DNA of 64,000 bases from Ziziphus jujuba (Eukaryota > Streptophyta > Magnoliopsida > Rosales > Rhamnaceae): the NCBI RefSeq assembly GCF_031755915.1, contig NC_083387.1, positions 6,950,501 to 7,014,500 on the forward strand, in the 5' to 3' direction. The number at the start of each line of letters is the position of its first letter. Within the stretch, counting starts at the first letter, position 1. Below, in pieces: positions 36,874 through 48,900 of the stretch. The notes beneath the pieces were generated by a model. That model was not told the DNA's origin, made no database searches, and saw only the letters and a program-made list of their open reading frames with translations. The translations under genes were made by a program, and so were the position numbers.

Positions 36874-39668
36874 TCATTGATCAGTAGCAGGTTGTCCATT
36901 AAGATCCATTACATCCTTAACCTTCCTTACAAACTGTCCCCTGACTCGCGGCCTTCTTTCAGCTAGTCGTTTTCGGTTAACATACCTAATCTTTTTAACA
37001 AAACAGCGTTCCTTTCTTTTTTGTCTAAATTTTATCAGGGCAGCCTCTCTTCTATCAATTCTATTTAGTTTTACTTCACCTGAAGAACTTCCGAAAGATG
37101 GCCATGAATGAGCAGTAGGCATTTGACCAGGTTGTAGGCATATACTGAACGGATAATAGGGAAATGAAGCTCCCATCCCAGATAAACGAGGAGGGCATTG
37201 TGGAAGATGATTATGTTGTGGATGATTATATTGTGGAATCATAGACGTAGTAGCATGATTTTGAATGTCATGAAGATTCTTTTGATACACTTGCACTGAT
37301 GATGAGGACATCATTACTTGATTCATAAACCCTGACACACAATATGGATAAGCAGGTAAGCCAGAAACATTATGTTGAGATTCATTTCTTGGATGCATAA
37401 GCACCTGAGAGAAGTTTTCTTCCTTGGAATCGTTTTCATGTTGAAGAAACTCCGTCCCTGCAGAAGGTGGAGTACAGGACCTTTCCATTGAAAGAGAATC
37501 TGGGAAGCTAGTTGTACTGCTTGGCAAGTCATCTCCAGGCGAAGTGCTTTCCCGTGCTGCCTCTCCATTTTGGTGCTGTACTTGGAGATCATCAACCCCT
37601 TGGTTACCACATGCCTGATGTTTCCCATCAACCCTCACATGTTCAGCAGTATTCACTTCAAAACGGGAAACTGCTTGAGAGTTGTTTTGCATGGTACTTA
37701 ATTTGACATAGGTAAAGAAGGCAGAAGATTCTCCAATTTTCAGCTCGCTCTTTTTTGGACCAATTGAAAATTGCCCTGCAAAATATTATAAGAAAAAGTA
37801 ATATATAGAAAAGCATTACGATGCTCTAAAGATGCCCCAAAATGGCAAAGAAGCAGCAGAACAATAATGGAAGTTGCTCACCAGTTCTGCGATCAGTTAT
37901 TCCAGGAACGTCAGGTGGGTATTCCACTGAATTGGTGAGAGGAGGCTCAGTAACGGTAGCAGCAGCAGACTGGAAAGAAGTCATATAATAAACAGATGTG
38001 AACAATTAATGAATATTGTTCAATTTCTCATATTTTATATCCAATTTTCAATTATACAGTAATCCATGATTTTATATTTAAAAATATTAGAAAAGAAAAC
38101 AGCTATATCATTTATGCTATAAAATATGTTTATTGTTATATATGCTTATAAAATTACAAAGTTGGAGCAGTGCTGGTTTGAGTCTTGACATCCAGTAAAT
38201 AAATGTCTAATGAATCAATGACTGATATATGCATAGGCTATAAAGCGTCCCTTCATTTTTAAATTGTTTACATGAATACATAGAAAATTGGACATCAAAT
38301 CTATATATATATATATATATATATTAATATTTTTAGATTGCACAAGCTTGTTCTTGTATATTATGACTTGAAACTCCAATCTTTATATTTCACTCACCTC
38401 ATCTTCCTGGTGAACAGAGATTGCCATCTCTAGGTTGGTGCTTCTGTGAGACCTGTCATCTGTGTCATCTGAAAACATAGTGGTACTATTGGTATTTGCA
38501 TCACTAGGCTCCGGTGCCATCAGATCAAGGTCATAGTTCAAGATGTTTTTGTCTGCTAGTCCAATCTGCCAAACATACAGCAAAAAAAACTCAACAAGAC
38601 GTAGTTGGTCACTCTAAAATTTTTCAACTGTAACAGAGAATGTTTATGATTGAGGAATTTAGCCCTTAAAAATTATCTTGCATCATCAAAACGCCAGAGA
38701 TGGTCCTTGGAATTAGCAGGCAACCATTTTCAGCTTCTCTCATTAACCAAGCCAAATAGAAGTTATTCGATTGAACTTAAAATTAGTTAAAACAACATCA
38801 ATTTCCAACTTATATTTGGGATATGGGGGGAAACACCAAAAGGGTAATAAAAATAAAAAATAAAAATAAAAAGAGAATACAGGTAAAAAACAAACATTGC
38901 CAGATTTTTGCAAACAAACCAGGCGCCTTCTTCTCCACATGTGCGTCCACAAGTTCAAAAGTTCATTAACTCGCAGAGGCTTTACAAGATAGTCTGCTGC
39001 ACCAAGCCTCAGGCACTTAACAACAACAGAGACCTCATCCTGAGCTGACATCACTAATCAAAACCCAAAAATTTTTTTAAAAAAAATTAATAATAATAAA
39101 TAAAAAAGTATAAATTCTGAGGAAACAATAACACAAGCATATTATAAGCAGATGGAAAAAGAAGAAGACACAGGGCTTTACTGATGACAGGAATGCGACG
39201 CAAGTCTTTATCCCGAGTGATGTACTTCAACATTTTCATTCCTTTTGTAACTGGAAGGTCAACTTCAGCAAGTATGATATCTATATCTTGTCCCTCTGCA
39301 TTCAACGCATCTATCACCTCTCTAGCAGTCCTCACAGAAACCACTGTCAAAATTGAAAAAAACACACAAAAACAAAAACACCCTATGAGAAAAACAAAAA
39401 CACCCTTATGAAAACAGAGGAAATTAAAGATGACCACTCTTGAGAAAAAAAAAAAATTGAAATTAAAAATAAAAAAATAAAAAATTTCTTGTATACCCTG
39501 ATAAGAGCAACTCAAAAGAAGCGTGAAAACCTCTCTTGAACTTTCGGAATCATTATCACACAGCAAAATCCTCACTTTGCTCCTGTCTATGAATCCATCA
39601 ATACCACCACCGCGGCTACGGCCGCAACCACCACCACTTTCGCATTCTTTGTTCAAATTCAGCTCCAT
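36874..39668 (-). CDS. TOC1: TOC1 / pseudo-response regulator 1 (circadian clock)
   Basis: Six exons on the - strand (39668-39497, 39343-39182, 39053-38920, 38565-38398, 37969-37882, 37775-36874) join in frame to 541 residues. The N-terminus reads [20 protein letters not shown], followed by a pseudo-receiver domain to about residue 156 ([60 protein letters not shown]). Glu replaces the usual phospho-accepting Asp (LAEVDLP), the mark of a pseudo-receiver. The spacer contains the TOC1-typical FSDDTDD and [27 protein letters not shown]-binding domain lies at about 483-529 ([20 protein letters not shown]...). TOC1 is a nuclear evening-phase transcriptional repressor in the plant clock. The ORF appears intact and somewhat shorter than Arabidopsis TOC1. 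Confidence 0.96.
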
Positions 39669-39931
39669 TGATCATGAACCAAGCATTAATCCTCCAAACA
39701 CACACCCACTCACTCACTAAAAAGCTCGAAATTTTCCATCCATCAGGAAATTCCTAGCTCCATACCTGCTCAATCGAAGCAAGAAAACAAATTCAAACTC
39801 TACTAGAGAGTAACTTCCATGGAAAAACTCCATAGCCTATGACCAGCATTCGTCCGTACTGAATACCCTCCCACACACATACACACTTCCCAGCCAGGTG
39901 AGGTGAGAGACTGACCAAGGGCAGTTGAGCA

Positions 39932-39939
39932 AATATATA
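39932..39939 (-). promoter_or_regulatory. Probable TATA box of TOC1
   Basis: TATATATT on the - strand, about 265 bp upstream of the ATG, implying a 5' leader of about 235 bp. No upstream intron is evident. Confidence 0.45.
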
Positions 39940-40168
39940 CTGTGTTTCTATCTTTATGCGCACGTTATTCGCATACAGAATCGGCGAAAAGCCAGATTCA
40001 CATTGATCTCAGATTCATTCTGTTAGGTGATCTGGGCGGTCCAGATTAAAAAGACCCACTGGGACCCAACAACAAAACACTTAACAAAACGCCCACATTT
40101 AATCAACAGAAGAAAGGAAGGCGCACGTTAGAAAGAGCGCGAATCGGTCCCAGCCGCGTTTTAGGCAG

Positions 40169-40177
40169 CGATATTTT
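40169..40177 (-). promoter_or_regulatory. Evening-element-like site upstream of TOC1
   Basis: On the - strand the sequence reads AAAATATCG, one base from the evening element AAAATATCT through which CCA1/LHY repress TOC1 in Arabidopsis. It lies about 500 bp upstream of the ATG and 230 bp upstream of the TATA-like box, a plausible position. One mismatch in AT-rich DNA keeps this tentative. Confidence 0.35.
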
Positions 40178-40439
40178 TATATATAAACGATACAGTGGTG
40201 AAGGCTAAGGCAGTGAGGGTGGCGTATTATAGCAAAAAGTTGGAGGACGTGGCAGGTTGAGAAACAGAAAAAGTGAAAAAGTGCATAGGAAAAAGGGCAT
40301 GTGTTAGTTGTGTAAGAGGCAAATAGGAGGCCACGTCGATATAGCTATAAATGGTACAGACACCAAACGTGCCGACGTGGTATACTAATGCCCATCTGCT
40401 AAATCCTTTGATGCTATAGATTAGGCACATCTCTTGGAA

Positions 40440-42660
40440 AAGTGAACAAAGTGACCTACTATTTTGTTTCCCATGTGTAACCTCCCCAAAAAATTTATAT
40501 TAATAATTAAAGAAAAAAGAGAGATATTTAGTAGTCTCTAAAAGACAAGCTGATGGTTGGGCTTTTTTTTTTCTTTGGCACAAAATGAATTAATTCTAAT
40601 TAAAAACAAAATTGTTACATAATGTATCTTTATTGTCTTGCTATTCGATACAACACTTTCCCGTCAACTTAGATTTTTTTTTTAATATATATATTATAAA
40701 TTTTTAATGAGATTTGATGTTATTATTATTTTTTTTTTATAACAAGATTTGATGTTACTTAAACGCAACTGTATCGAATCGCGAGCATATATTCAATTAA
40801 TTCTTTCATTTTCCATCCCTATCCTACGTTTTCCAAACAACCAAACGGAGAAAAAATAAATAAATAAATAAATAAAGCTGAGAAGAATGAAGCATAATGG
40901 AATCCAAACAGAAAACTTGGTGCAGAAAATGAAAGAGAAATCAACTGAATTCTGTTATATGTCACTGACTGCCAATAAAGCATCGTGCACAAAACAGAAG
41001 CAACTAGAATTGTGTATCACCGGCTTCTTAGTTCACCATACTCAAACGGCATTCATAGAAATTGACATTTCATGGATTTCGAAAAATCAGCCATTCATTC
41101 TGCAAAAATCATTCCACAATGTTTTCGAATAAAACACAAATTGTGTGAATTTAATACATAATAACGTTATTGAGTTTGAATGTGATTTCAATTTCAGAAA
41201 TAATTGTTTATAATTGTTTTCTAATTCTAAAAGATTAATACTATTCTAGTGGGCAATGGAGTGCCAAAAGAGGAGGTAGAAATGGGTTATATGGTTGGGG
41301 GAGCGTATTGAATGTAGATGACGTGTTTATTGGGGAGACAAAAGAGAGAAAAAGTGCAAATTGTACGAGATTTGATATTGATAGAGAAAAGGCCACGTAG
41401 ATATTAATATGAAGGAAATAAAACGTGATTGAAAGAAGGATTTGTCTTTAAAAATGAAAAAAAAAAAAAATTAAAGCGAAAAATTGAAGTTTATTTAGCT
41501 AAAAAAAGATGAGACATCTACCGGTAATGCCTACTCCACAATTTTTTTTATTTTTTTTTTTACCCTGTAGATTAGGCAGGTTTCTATACTTGCAAAACTG
41601 AAAAAAAAAAAAAAAAAAAAAAGGTGGCCAACCATATGTTTCCCACGTGTCATTTCCCCAACTTATCTTACAATCACATGCCATGTGACCATATTCCCAC
41701 GTGATCAAACTGTTCTTTCACGGCAACGAAATATTACCGTGGAAATTTTTGAAAATCTTTCTATCTCTAGTTTTCTCACTCTGTCCATTTGTGGTTAGCT
41801 GGATATAATATCATTTTATTTTGAAAAGTAATTATCTTTTAGAATAATATAAGAGGTATTAAAAAATTTATTAAATAATAATGTTTCATTAATTTATATT
41901 TAATCATATTTGTCTCAAATGACATTATATCACTATATATATAAATTACAATTTTATCATCCACATCTATTCAATAATTTTTGGTATTTCTTTTTATTTT
42001 TTAATTTTACTATAAATATCAAATTGTACCTTTCCAACTTTGTCTTCACAGTAAAATTTTTCTAATTCTAAATATTAATTTTATCAAAAATAATAATACT
42101 TATGAGTTTGCTTACTGATGATGCTTCTCTAGACAAGGAAAGCCACCGGATAAAGAGCTGGATGGATGGTTATTGATGTTTGACAGAATAGGAGAAAAAA
42201 TAAAATAAAAATATTAACTAAAATTTAAAAAAAAAAATCAGAAAAAAGAATTACTACTACTATAAACAAAATATAAATTAAACTAATAAAATATGTTTGA
42301 TGAAAACTTGAGAAATAAAATTTAACAAACTTATTTTGTTTACTTTTTGCTTCCATTCTAAAGATGATATGATAACTATGTAATATTTCTTTTATTCAGC
42401 CATGACCAGAATCCAGGCAGTACCATAAACAAAATTGTCTTCCTTCATGTACCTGATCTGTCTTGTGTAGGACTAACAAAATAATAAGGAGACTTTAGTA
42501 TGATATTATGAAAAGGTTTATCAGCGCTATATTATAGAATGCCATTGGTAATTAATTAAACTGAGAATGTGCTCAATACATAAAATCTTTACAAAATAAA
42601 AAAATAAATAAATAAAAAAAGAAGCTTTATCTTATACACCTAATAATTTCTTAATGTGGT
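40440..42660. other. Intergenic region upstream of TOC1
   Basis: AT-rich with poly-A/poly-T runs (for example 41460-41470 and 41601-41622). Two segments share the phrase 'ggccacgt(c/a)gatat' and nearby agaaaaagtg words (40260-40340 and 41345-41410), possibly a diverged duplication of TOC1 upstream DNA. An 81-codon frame at 40887-41132 resembles no family. Confidence 0.4.
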
Positions 42661-42683
42661 AAATAATGGAACCTTATTTTATT

Positions 42684-42808
42684 TTATTTATTTATTTTTG
42701 CTAGTGTGGCTGTTGCCCCCAGACACCCTAACCCACCCCATAGACTCGAACCAGGCATTCGCAGGCCAAGGTTGTAGAGCTCTGCCACTGGAGCTCCACT
42801 GCGAGTTT
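42684..42808 (-). mobile_element. tRNA-derived SINE with 18-bp target duplication
   Basis: On the - strand a 5' tRNA-like region reads gtggagctccagtggcagag (A-box-like), then ctggttcgagtctatgggg, containing the pol III B box GGTTCGAGTC. It ends in an A-rich tail (aaaaataaataaataa). The exact direct repeat ATGGAACCTTATTTTATT flanks it at 42666-42683 and 42809-42826. Internal pol III boxes, an A-rich tail and a long TSD together define a SINE. It is short (about 125 bp), so it may be 5'-complete but lack a long tail region. Confidence 0.8.
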
Positions 42809-42829
42809 ATGGAACCTTATTTTATTGAT

Positions 42830-44320
42830 TCACAAATTAATACAAATTAGATACGGTGAAATTCAGTACAAACTAACAAAATAACATTAAGTGTCATATG
42901 GAAAATAGAAATATTTTACAGTTTTAAATACATATATTGGAAACAGCATTCTTGATTTCTATTTATAAAGACTCCAATCCATTGAGAAATATTCAAAACG
43001 TGATACGTGCTTTTGGAGTATCCATAAAGAATATCTTGCTCTAGTTGCGTGTGGTAGTTAATTTCAACATGCCCTCCTACACGACAAAATAACTATAAGT
43101 TGGCGCCACGTCTTGGGAGCATTACTATTCTACAAACAAGATTCTAAAGCATCAACTATTTCAGATTAATTCCAAAACAATGGACCTGCGAGGCTCAAAA
43201 TTGAGGTTGAAAAACACCCCGAAATGGCATAAGCATGATTAATTAAGAGTATGGATCTCTTGGTCGTCGTTACTTTCATTATTGGCCTGTAAATGACAGA
43301 AAACCTTTTTGTGTTTTAAAGTGGTTCTTATGATTATGTTAAAATAAATAAATAAAATAAAGATACCTTGAAAGCAATAAGCGAATGGACTATTCCAGAA
43401 ACTTCTTATATAATTCGGTCGAAAAGTGAGTGGATTGGAAATATATCTAACTTTTGTGTATTTATAGGGTATGTCTTATTCATTATGTTCATGGTGCATG
43501 CTTCGATTTGGAAACCCTTTTTTATTATTGTTATTTTTTTCCTTGGTTATTATATAATATTTAAAAAAAAAAAAGGATCCAAATTGTGGGTTTTGGCAAC
43601 TCTTGGTCCAATCACTTAATGAATGCGAGATGGCACAAAATTTTATACAGTCACATTTTCCTAGACACTTATAAAATTGCGCTTTCTTGCTGATGCTTTT
43701 GCTTGTATAATCTGAGAGTTTGCTTGTAGAGAAACAAATATCTTCAAAATTTTGTAACATAATTCTTAGAACAAAGCCCTGCATATGAATTTCTATTTCG
43801 ATCATTCTCTGTTTCTTAATCTTTCTTTCATATATCTCCCGTCATTAGCAACCTTGTCATGTAAAAAGTTTTGCATATACTTTTCGGAATCGAAATGATT
43901 CTACAATTTGAACGATGTAGTAAATGGCAAAGAAATATAGACAATTTTATTTTTACTTTGGGCGTGAGACAGTGTCAAGTTAATAAATGGAAATTTCAGA
44001 TACAAGAATTGATTTCTTCATATAAAGGAAGGGAAAACAAAATCCCATAGATTTTTTTTCTTGTTTTTTTTTTTTTTTTTGGCCAATATTCATTTTTTTG
44101 CACTATGGGATCTTTTTTTCCCTGTTCATAAATTACAATACTTCAATTAACCGAAATTACAATAAGATCCTTTCTTTTTCTTTTTTCTTTTTTGCCCTTT
44201 TTGCCTTTTAAAGACTTTTTTAAGTCAAAAGGATTTCCATGATAGGACAATTGCTTGCACATTTTTCGTGTTTATGATGTTACTGCAAATACAAAGAAAA
44301 CCAAACTTTCTGCAAATAAA
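42830..44320. other. Non-coding spacer
   Basis: No gene or element is recognised. T-runs lie at 44048-44080 and an A-run at 43562-43574. Confidence 0.5.
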
Positions 44321-44323
44321 AAT

Positions 44324-44885
44324 TCAGGTATCTTGCTGATAAATGTTCGGCTCAATTCTCTGAGTACTAGCAGTCTGAAGAAGCTTGTTATCTGTGTCTT
44401 CGAAGATGATTATGTTGCTCATATTAGCTTCATTTGTTACCAGATGACCAAGTCCATAATTTAAAATGTTGTTCTGTGGCAATCCACGAGAATGTAGCAT
44501 AAAATGAGTATCAACTATATTGCTTATTGGTTTGGCACAACATTTTTAAATTCAATTCGCATGAGACCAGGCATTGTATCTGTATGATTGAGAAGTAATT
44601 AGTTCTTTTTGTTTTTTCGGTGAAAATAGAGGTAATTAATTCTGTTTCAACAAAAAGAGTAAAATTTTCCAGCACTTTTAGACAAGTTTTGCTTGGCAGA
44701 AAAGATTATCAAATTGGAAGTGACTCTAAAAGTAGTGAAACCTACCATTCTTCTCTTCTTGCTCATGTGCATCCACAAGTTTAAGATCTCATTTTTGCAT
44801 AATGGCTTGACCAGATAATCAGTTGCACCGAGTTTGAGATATTTATGAATGAGAAAAGTTTCATCCTGTGTTGAAAGCACTAGAC

Positions 44886-44925
<40 letters not shown>

Positions 44926-45586
44926 TAAAATAGAAAATAATCTTCTAACCTTTGTATTTCCCAAGAAATAGAGAATAAAAATAAAAAATAAAAAATAAAA
45001 CCTATCTTTTTGTTAAAATTGAATCTTACTGATTACTGGAATTTGATGGAAATTTTTGTCCTGCATTATATATTTGATCATCTCCATGCTTGTGTTTATA
45101 GGAAGGTCTACTGCAGCTAGGATGAGGTCAATATATGGCCCTTCAGAATTAAGAGCATTAATCACCTCCATATCTGAGCTGACTGAAATTACTGCTTAAA
45201 AATCACACTTCTACAGTCAGAAACAGAGTAACTGCATATTCATAAATTTTGTGTAAGAAATACATGCATGTGTAAGATGAAATACCTAGAAATGACGAAA
45301 AGGAAAATGTAGGAGTGAAAGAGAGGAAGTACACAAAACTTAGAAGTACAAATAGGCTCTTCAAAACAATAAAGAACTCCATAGTCCACCTTGCTAAGAA
45401 TGTGAGAGAGTTAGTACCTTGGTAACAGCATTTGGTCAAAAGGGTCGAAACCTCTTGACAACTCTCAGTATCACGGTCACATAGCAAGATTTTTAGCTTA
45501 CTATGACCAATGGAAGAGCCAAAATTATTAGCCCCGTAACATCTGCAGTTGTTGCTCGTGTCCGTGATCTGTTTATCCTTCTCCAT
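44324..45586 (-). CDS. Truncated TOC1/PRR1 paralogue, pseudo-receiver only
   Basis: Exons 45586-45418, 45191-45030 and 44879-44746 correspond to TOC1 exons 1-3; the last two have exactly the TOC1 lengths (162 and 134 bp). They encode HSKLKILLCDRDTESCQEV, the segment LILAAVDLPINTSMEMIKYI and DYLVKPLCKNEILNLWMHM. Ala replaces the phospho-accepting Asp (LAAVDLP). A diverged exon 4 (from 44473 if the ccacag acceptor is used) reads NNILNYGLGHLVTNEANMSN, matching the start of TOC1 exon 4. It has lost the donor and meets TGA at 44324, giving about 204 residues with no CCT domain. The acceptor at the TOC1-equivalent place is also missing. No later exons are seen. It lies on the same strand about 5 kb upstream of TOC1, so local duplication and 3' loss is likely. 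It could be a pseudogene or a short receiver-only protein. Confidence 0.7.
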
Positions 45587-45925
45587 TAGAAAATAAAAAC
45601 AAATATGCTAAGACTGGAATGGAAATCCATTCAGTAACCAAGCTCATTAAATAGTAATGCAATAGCCCAACCGAAAGTTTGGTGCACCAAATTGTTAGGT
45701 CTACTTGGCCATTCACATTTATCTTCAATTTTCCTCTGTTCAGTAGATAGCTTCTATATGGTTAGATAGAATAATATTTTCATCCATGTGAGAAAGTATC
45801 CAAATTATAAACGAAATCCAACCCACCTTTTAGTAGTTGGAACACAGATATTCTTCTTCATGCTAGGATTAAAAAAGATAAGTTCACTCAACTACTGTGT
45901 CATAGTAAAGAGGTTATTTATTTAT

Positions 45926-48900
45926 GGGAAAATTTCATTGACCCCCTTAAGGTTTAATAAAACATCATTAATAAAACACCATTCACCTTCCTAAAGTTAT
46001 TTAATTTATCACTTACCTTCCTAGATATTAACATCTGTTAACAAATTTTATATTTTAATTTGTTTAAATTATAAAAATTTATTTTACACTTAAATAGATT
46101 AAAATTAATATTAATTTAATATTTTATCATTTTACCATTGTCTTACAATCTTTTTACCAATATGTGGCACAAATTATGATATATATTACCTTATATATGT
46201 ACGTACATATATTAAAAAAAAAAAATCTACCACTTTTAAAATTTTTAATATTTATATTTATTTTATTAATTATGAACATGAAATGAAATATCACATATAA
46301 AATACTTACTAAAAAAAATTCAAAGCTTAAATCATTAATTAAATATTTCATTCATTTTTACATTCAAAATGTAAAATATATGCATTTAGATATGATCATC
46401 TCCTACAATCAAAAGTTCAAATCTTTCATTCGATAAAGATCATATAGAAAGAGTCATAATCCAAACATTTGCAGTGTAATAAAAAGATACCATTCCATGT
46501 ATGTCAACACAACTATAGCCATCATAGTTGGATTAAAGAATAGTCTTCATACTTGTGATCAAAAATTACAAAAGGAATAGATCTTCATACAAAAGATTTC
46601 ACTAATAGCCATTAAAAAAAAACTTCAATAACAGCCATCAAAATAGAAAAGCATAAGAAATGAATTTCCTGCCACATCATTGACCTTTTTCTTGGTTAGT
46701 TTGACTTATTCCTGAACATGTTGGTTGCATATCATAAAAGCAAGTTAATAATTCCAACAAAAAAAAAAAGGTTAATAAGAAAATAAGAAAATTTTATACC
46801 TGGTTGAGAAATGGAAGGCCAATACCAAATTGCTTCCTATTGAACTCAAAAAAAAAAAAAAAAAAAGTAAACTGAGTTAACAAAAAAAAAGAAAAGAAAT
46901 ACCATAAATTTATAATGCAAAACCAACAATAAAATTAATTTTACCTTCAATTGATTGCTAGCCACCTTACAAGATCTTTTGTTGTAACCAAATCCATTGT
47001 AAAGTCCACATTTGAGAGTGAATGACCTTTTCTTTTTCTCCCCTTCATTTGCTGCTCTTTTCCTAGTAATTTTTGGTCTTCCTGACATTCTTCTTCTAAT
47101 TGGAGACAACAACTCATCACACTCCACCTCTGGCCACATTGATTCATCGGAATTGGATGTATCATTGACTTGTGTGTTTCAACATAAGCTTCTTTAGTTA
47201 ACATGGGATCAATATATTACTCAAAATCCAATCTTTTATAGGTAATGCATGCCACAATATGCTTGCATGGGACTCCACTAATTTGCCATTCCCTACATTG
47301 ACATGTTTTCTGCTGCAAATGAACTATATAAACTCTAGTTTAAGTTGCTTCATCCATAACTTTATATTCATCACCCCCAGCCCATATGAGTCTAATATAC
47401 CTCCCTTCCTTTTGAGTGTTCACAAGCCTTTTTTGAATATTTGGAGGAATAATGGTTGGCCAACTCATTGCCTTTTCATGCCTTTTCTGCAACCTTTTCA
47501 TAACTTTCCTCCTTATATCTTCAATAAGTGTAACTATTGGCTTTTGTCTACTCTCACCAAGCCAACTACTGAAACTTTCAGTCATATTATTTGTGATATG
47601 GTCATTTTTAACACTTTCATCAAAACCATGTCTAGACCAATGGCAAAAAGGAATTTCCATTGACCATTTATATGCATCCTCCTTAACAACCTTGATCTCA
47701 TCCATATTCCTTTTAAAATCTTGAATATTTGTTGCCTTTGCTGCTGCCCAAAACAAACCCATAAGCTTCAAACTTAGAAATTTTCCTCTAAAATTGGCAT
47801 AAATATGCCTTGCACAAAATTTAGTTTTATGTTGAGGGAAAATTTGCTGCAAACTTGCTAATACTCCTTTTTGTCTATCAGACATAAACGAAATAATCCT
47901 AGTTTCAGCTTCCCCAGTATATTCATTCAACAAATTTAAAAATCAACCCCATGTCTCTGTGCTTTCCCCCTCACATACACATACTGCAATTGGAAATATC
48001 CCACTATTTGCATCTAATGCTGCAGCAGATAATAAAATTCCACTGAAAGGTTCTTTTAAATGGCATCCACCAAGGCCAATAAAGGACCTACATCCAGTCA
48101 AAAATCCTTGATTTTGTGTAGGAAAACTAAGGAAAAACCTTTGAAATTGTGGATTGTCAATGATGGTTGGTCTAGCGGCCTTTATCAATGCCATAGTACC
48201 AGGATTTTGTATCATCAATATGTTTGCATATTTGTATTTTTTTTTTTTTTTAACTCCCAGCATGGTCCATTCCCATCCTATCAAGAGCCTTCTTCTTTAC
48301 CCTATATATTTTCTAGTTATCACATTTAACCCCATAGTTTGTTCTTAATTCATTCTCTAATACTCCTATCTTAACATCAGGATTTGATTGAAACAATGAT
48401 TCAAGTTTACTTGCAATCCAATTTGAAGTTACCTCAGCATTTTTTGTTTTCCTTATGCAAGGATGTTGTTCTTTACATATCTTGACTTTAAATGTCACAC
48501 CATTTGGCAATTGAGAGGCATAAATTCTCCAAGGACAATTATAGGAACCACATTTAGCACTTACACTTTGTCTTTTCATTTTTCTCTCTAACTAATGTAA
48601 ATCCTTCTTGGATCACATAATCTTTCAATAATTTCCTAAAATGATAAAAATCTTCAAAAATTTGACCTTCTTGAAACTCTATCTTCCTTGTAGATTTTAT
48701 AACCTCCCTCCCTATCATATATCTAGCCATCCTAGAAATGAGTGTCTCTTCATCTGCATCACTGCCTAGGCTACCATTATCAACAGATTCATAACTAGAT
48801 AAGATGTCATCACTTTCTTGATTAGTTGCTTTTAAGTCAATGTTACCATTCTCAAGTACATGTACCTCATCTTCAGATTCTTGTTCCCACTCAACTTCCT

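Noticed and set aside
36350..37706. Open frames antisense or out of frame to TOC1 exon 6
   Set aside because: The TOC1 reading frame with its CCT domain explains this sequence.
42700..42810. Possible tRNA gene (B box GGTTCGAGTC)
   Set aside because: No foldable acceptor stem, and an A-rich tail and 18-bp target duplications are present. A SINE explains it better.
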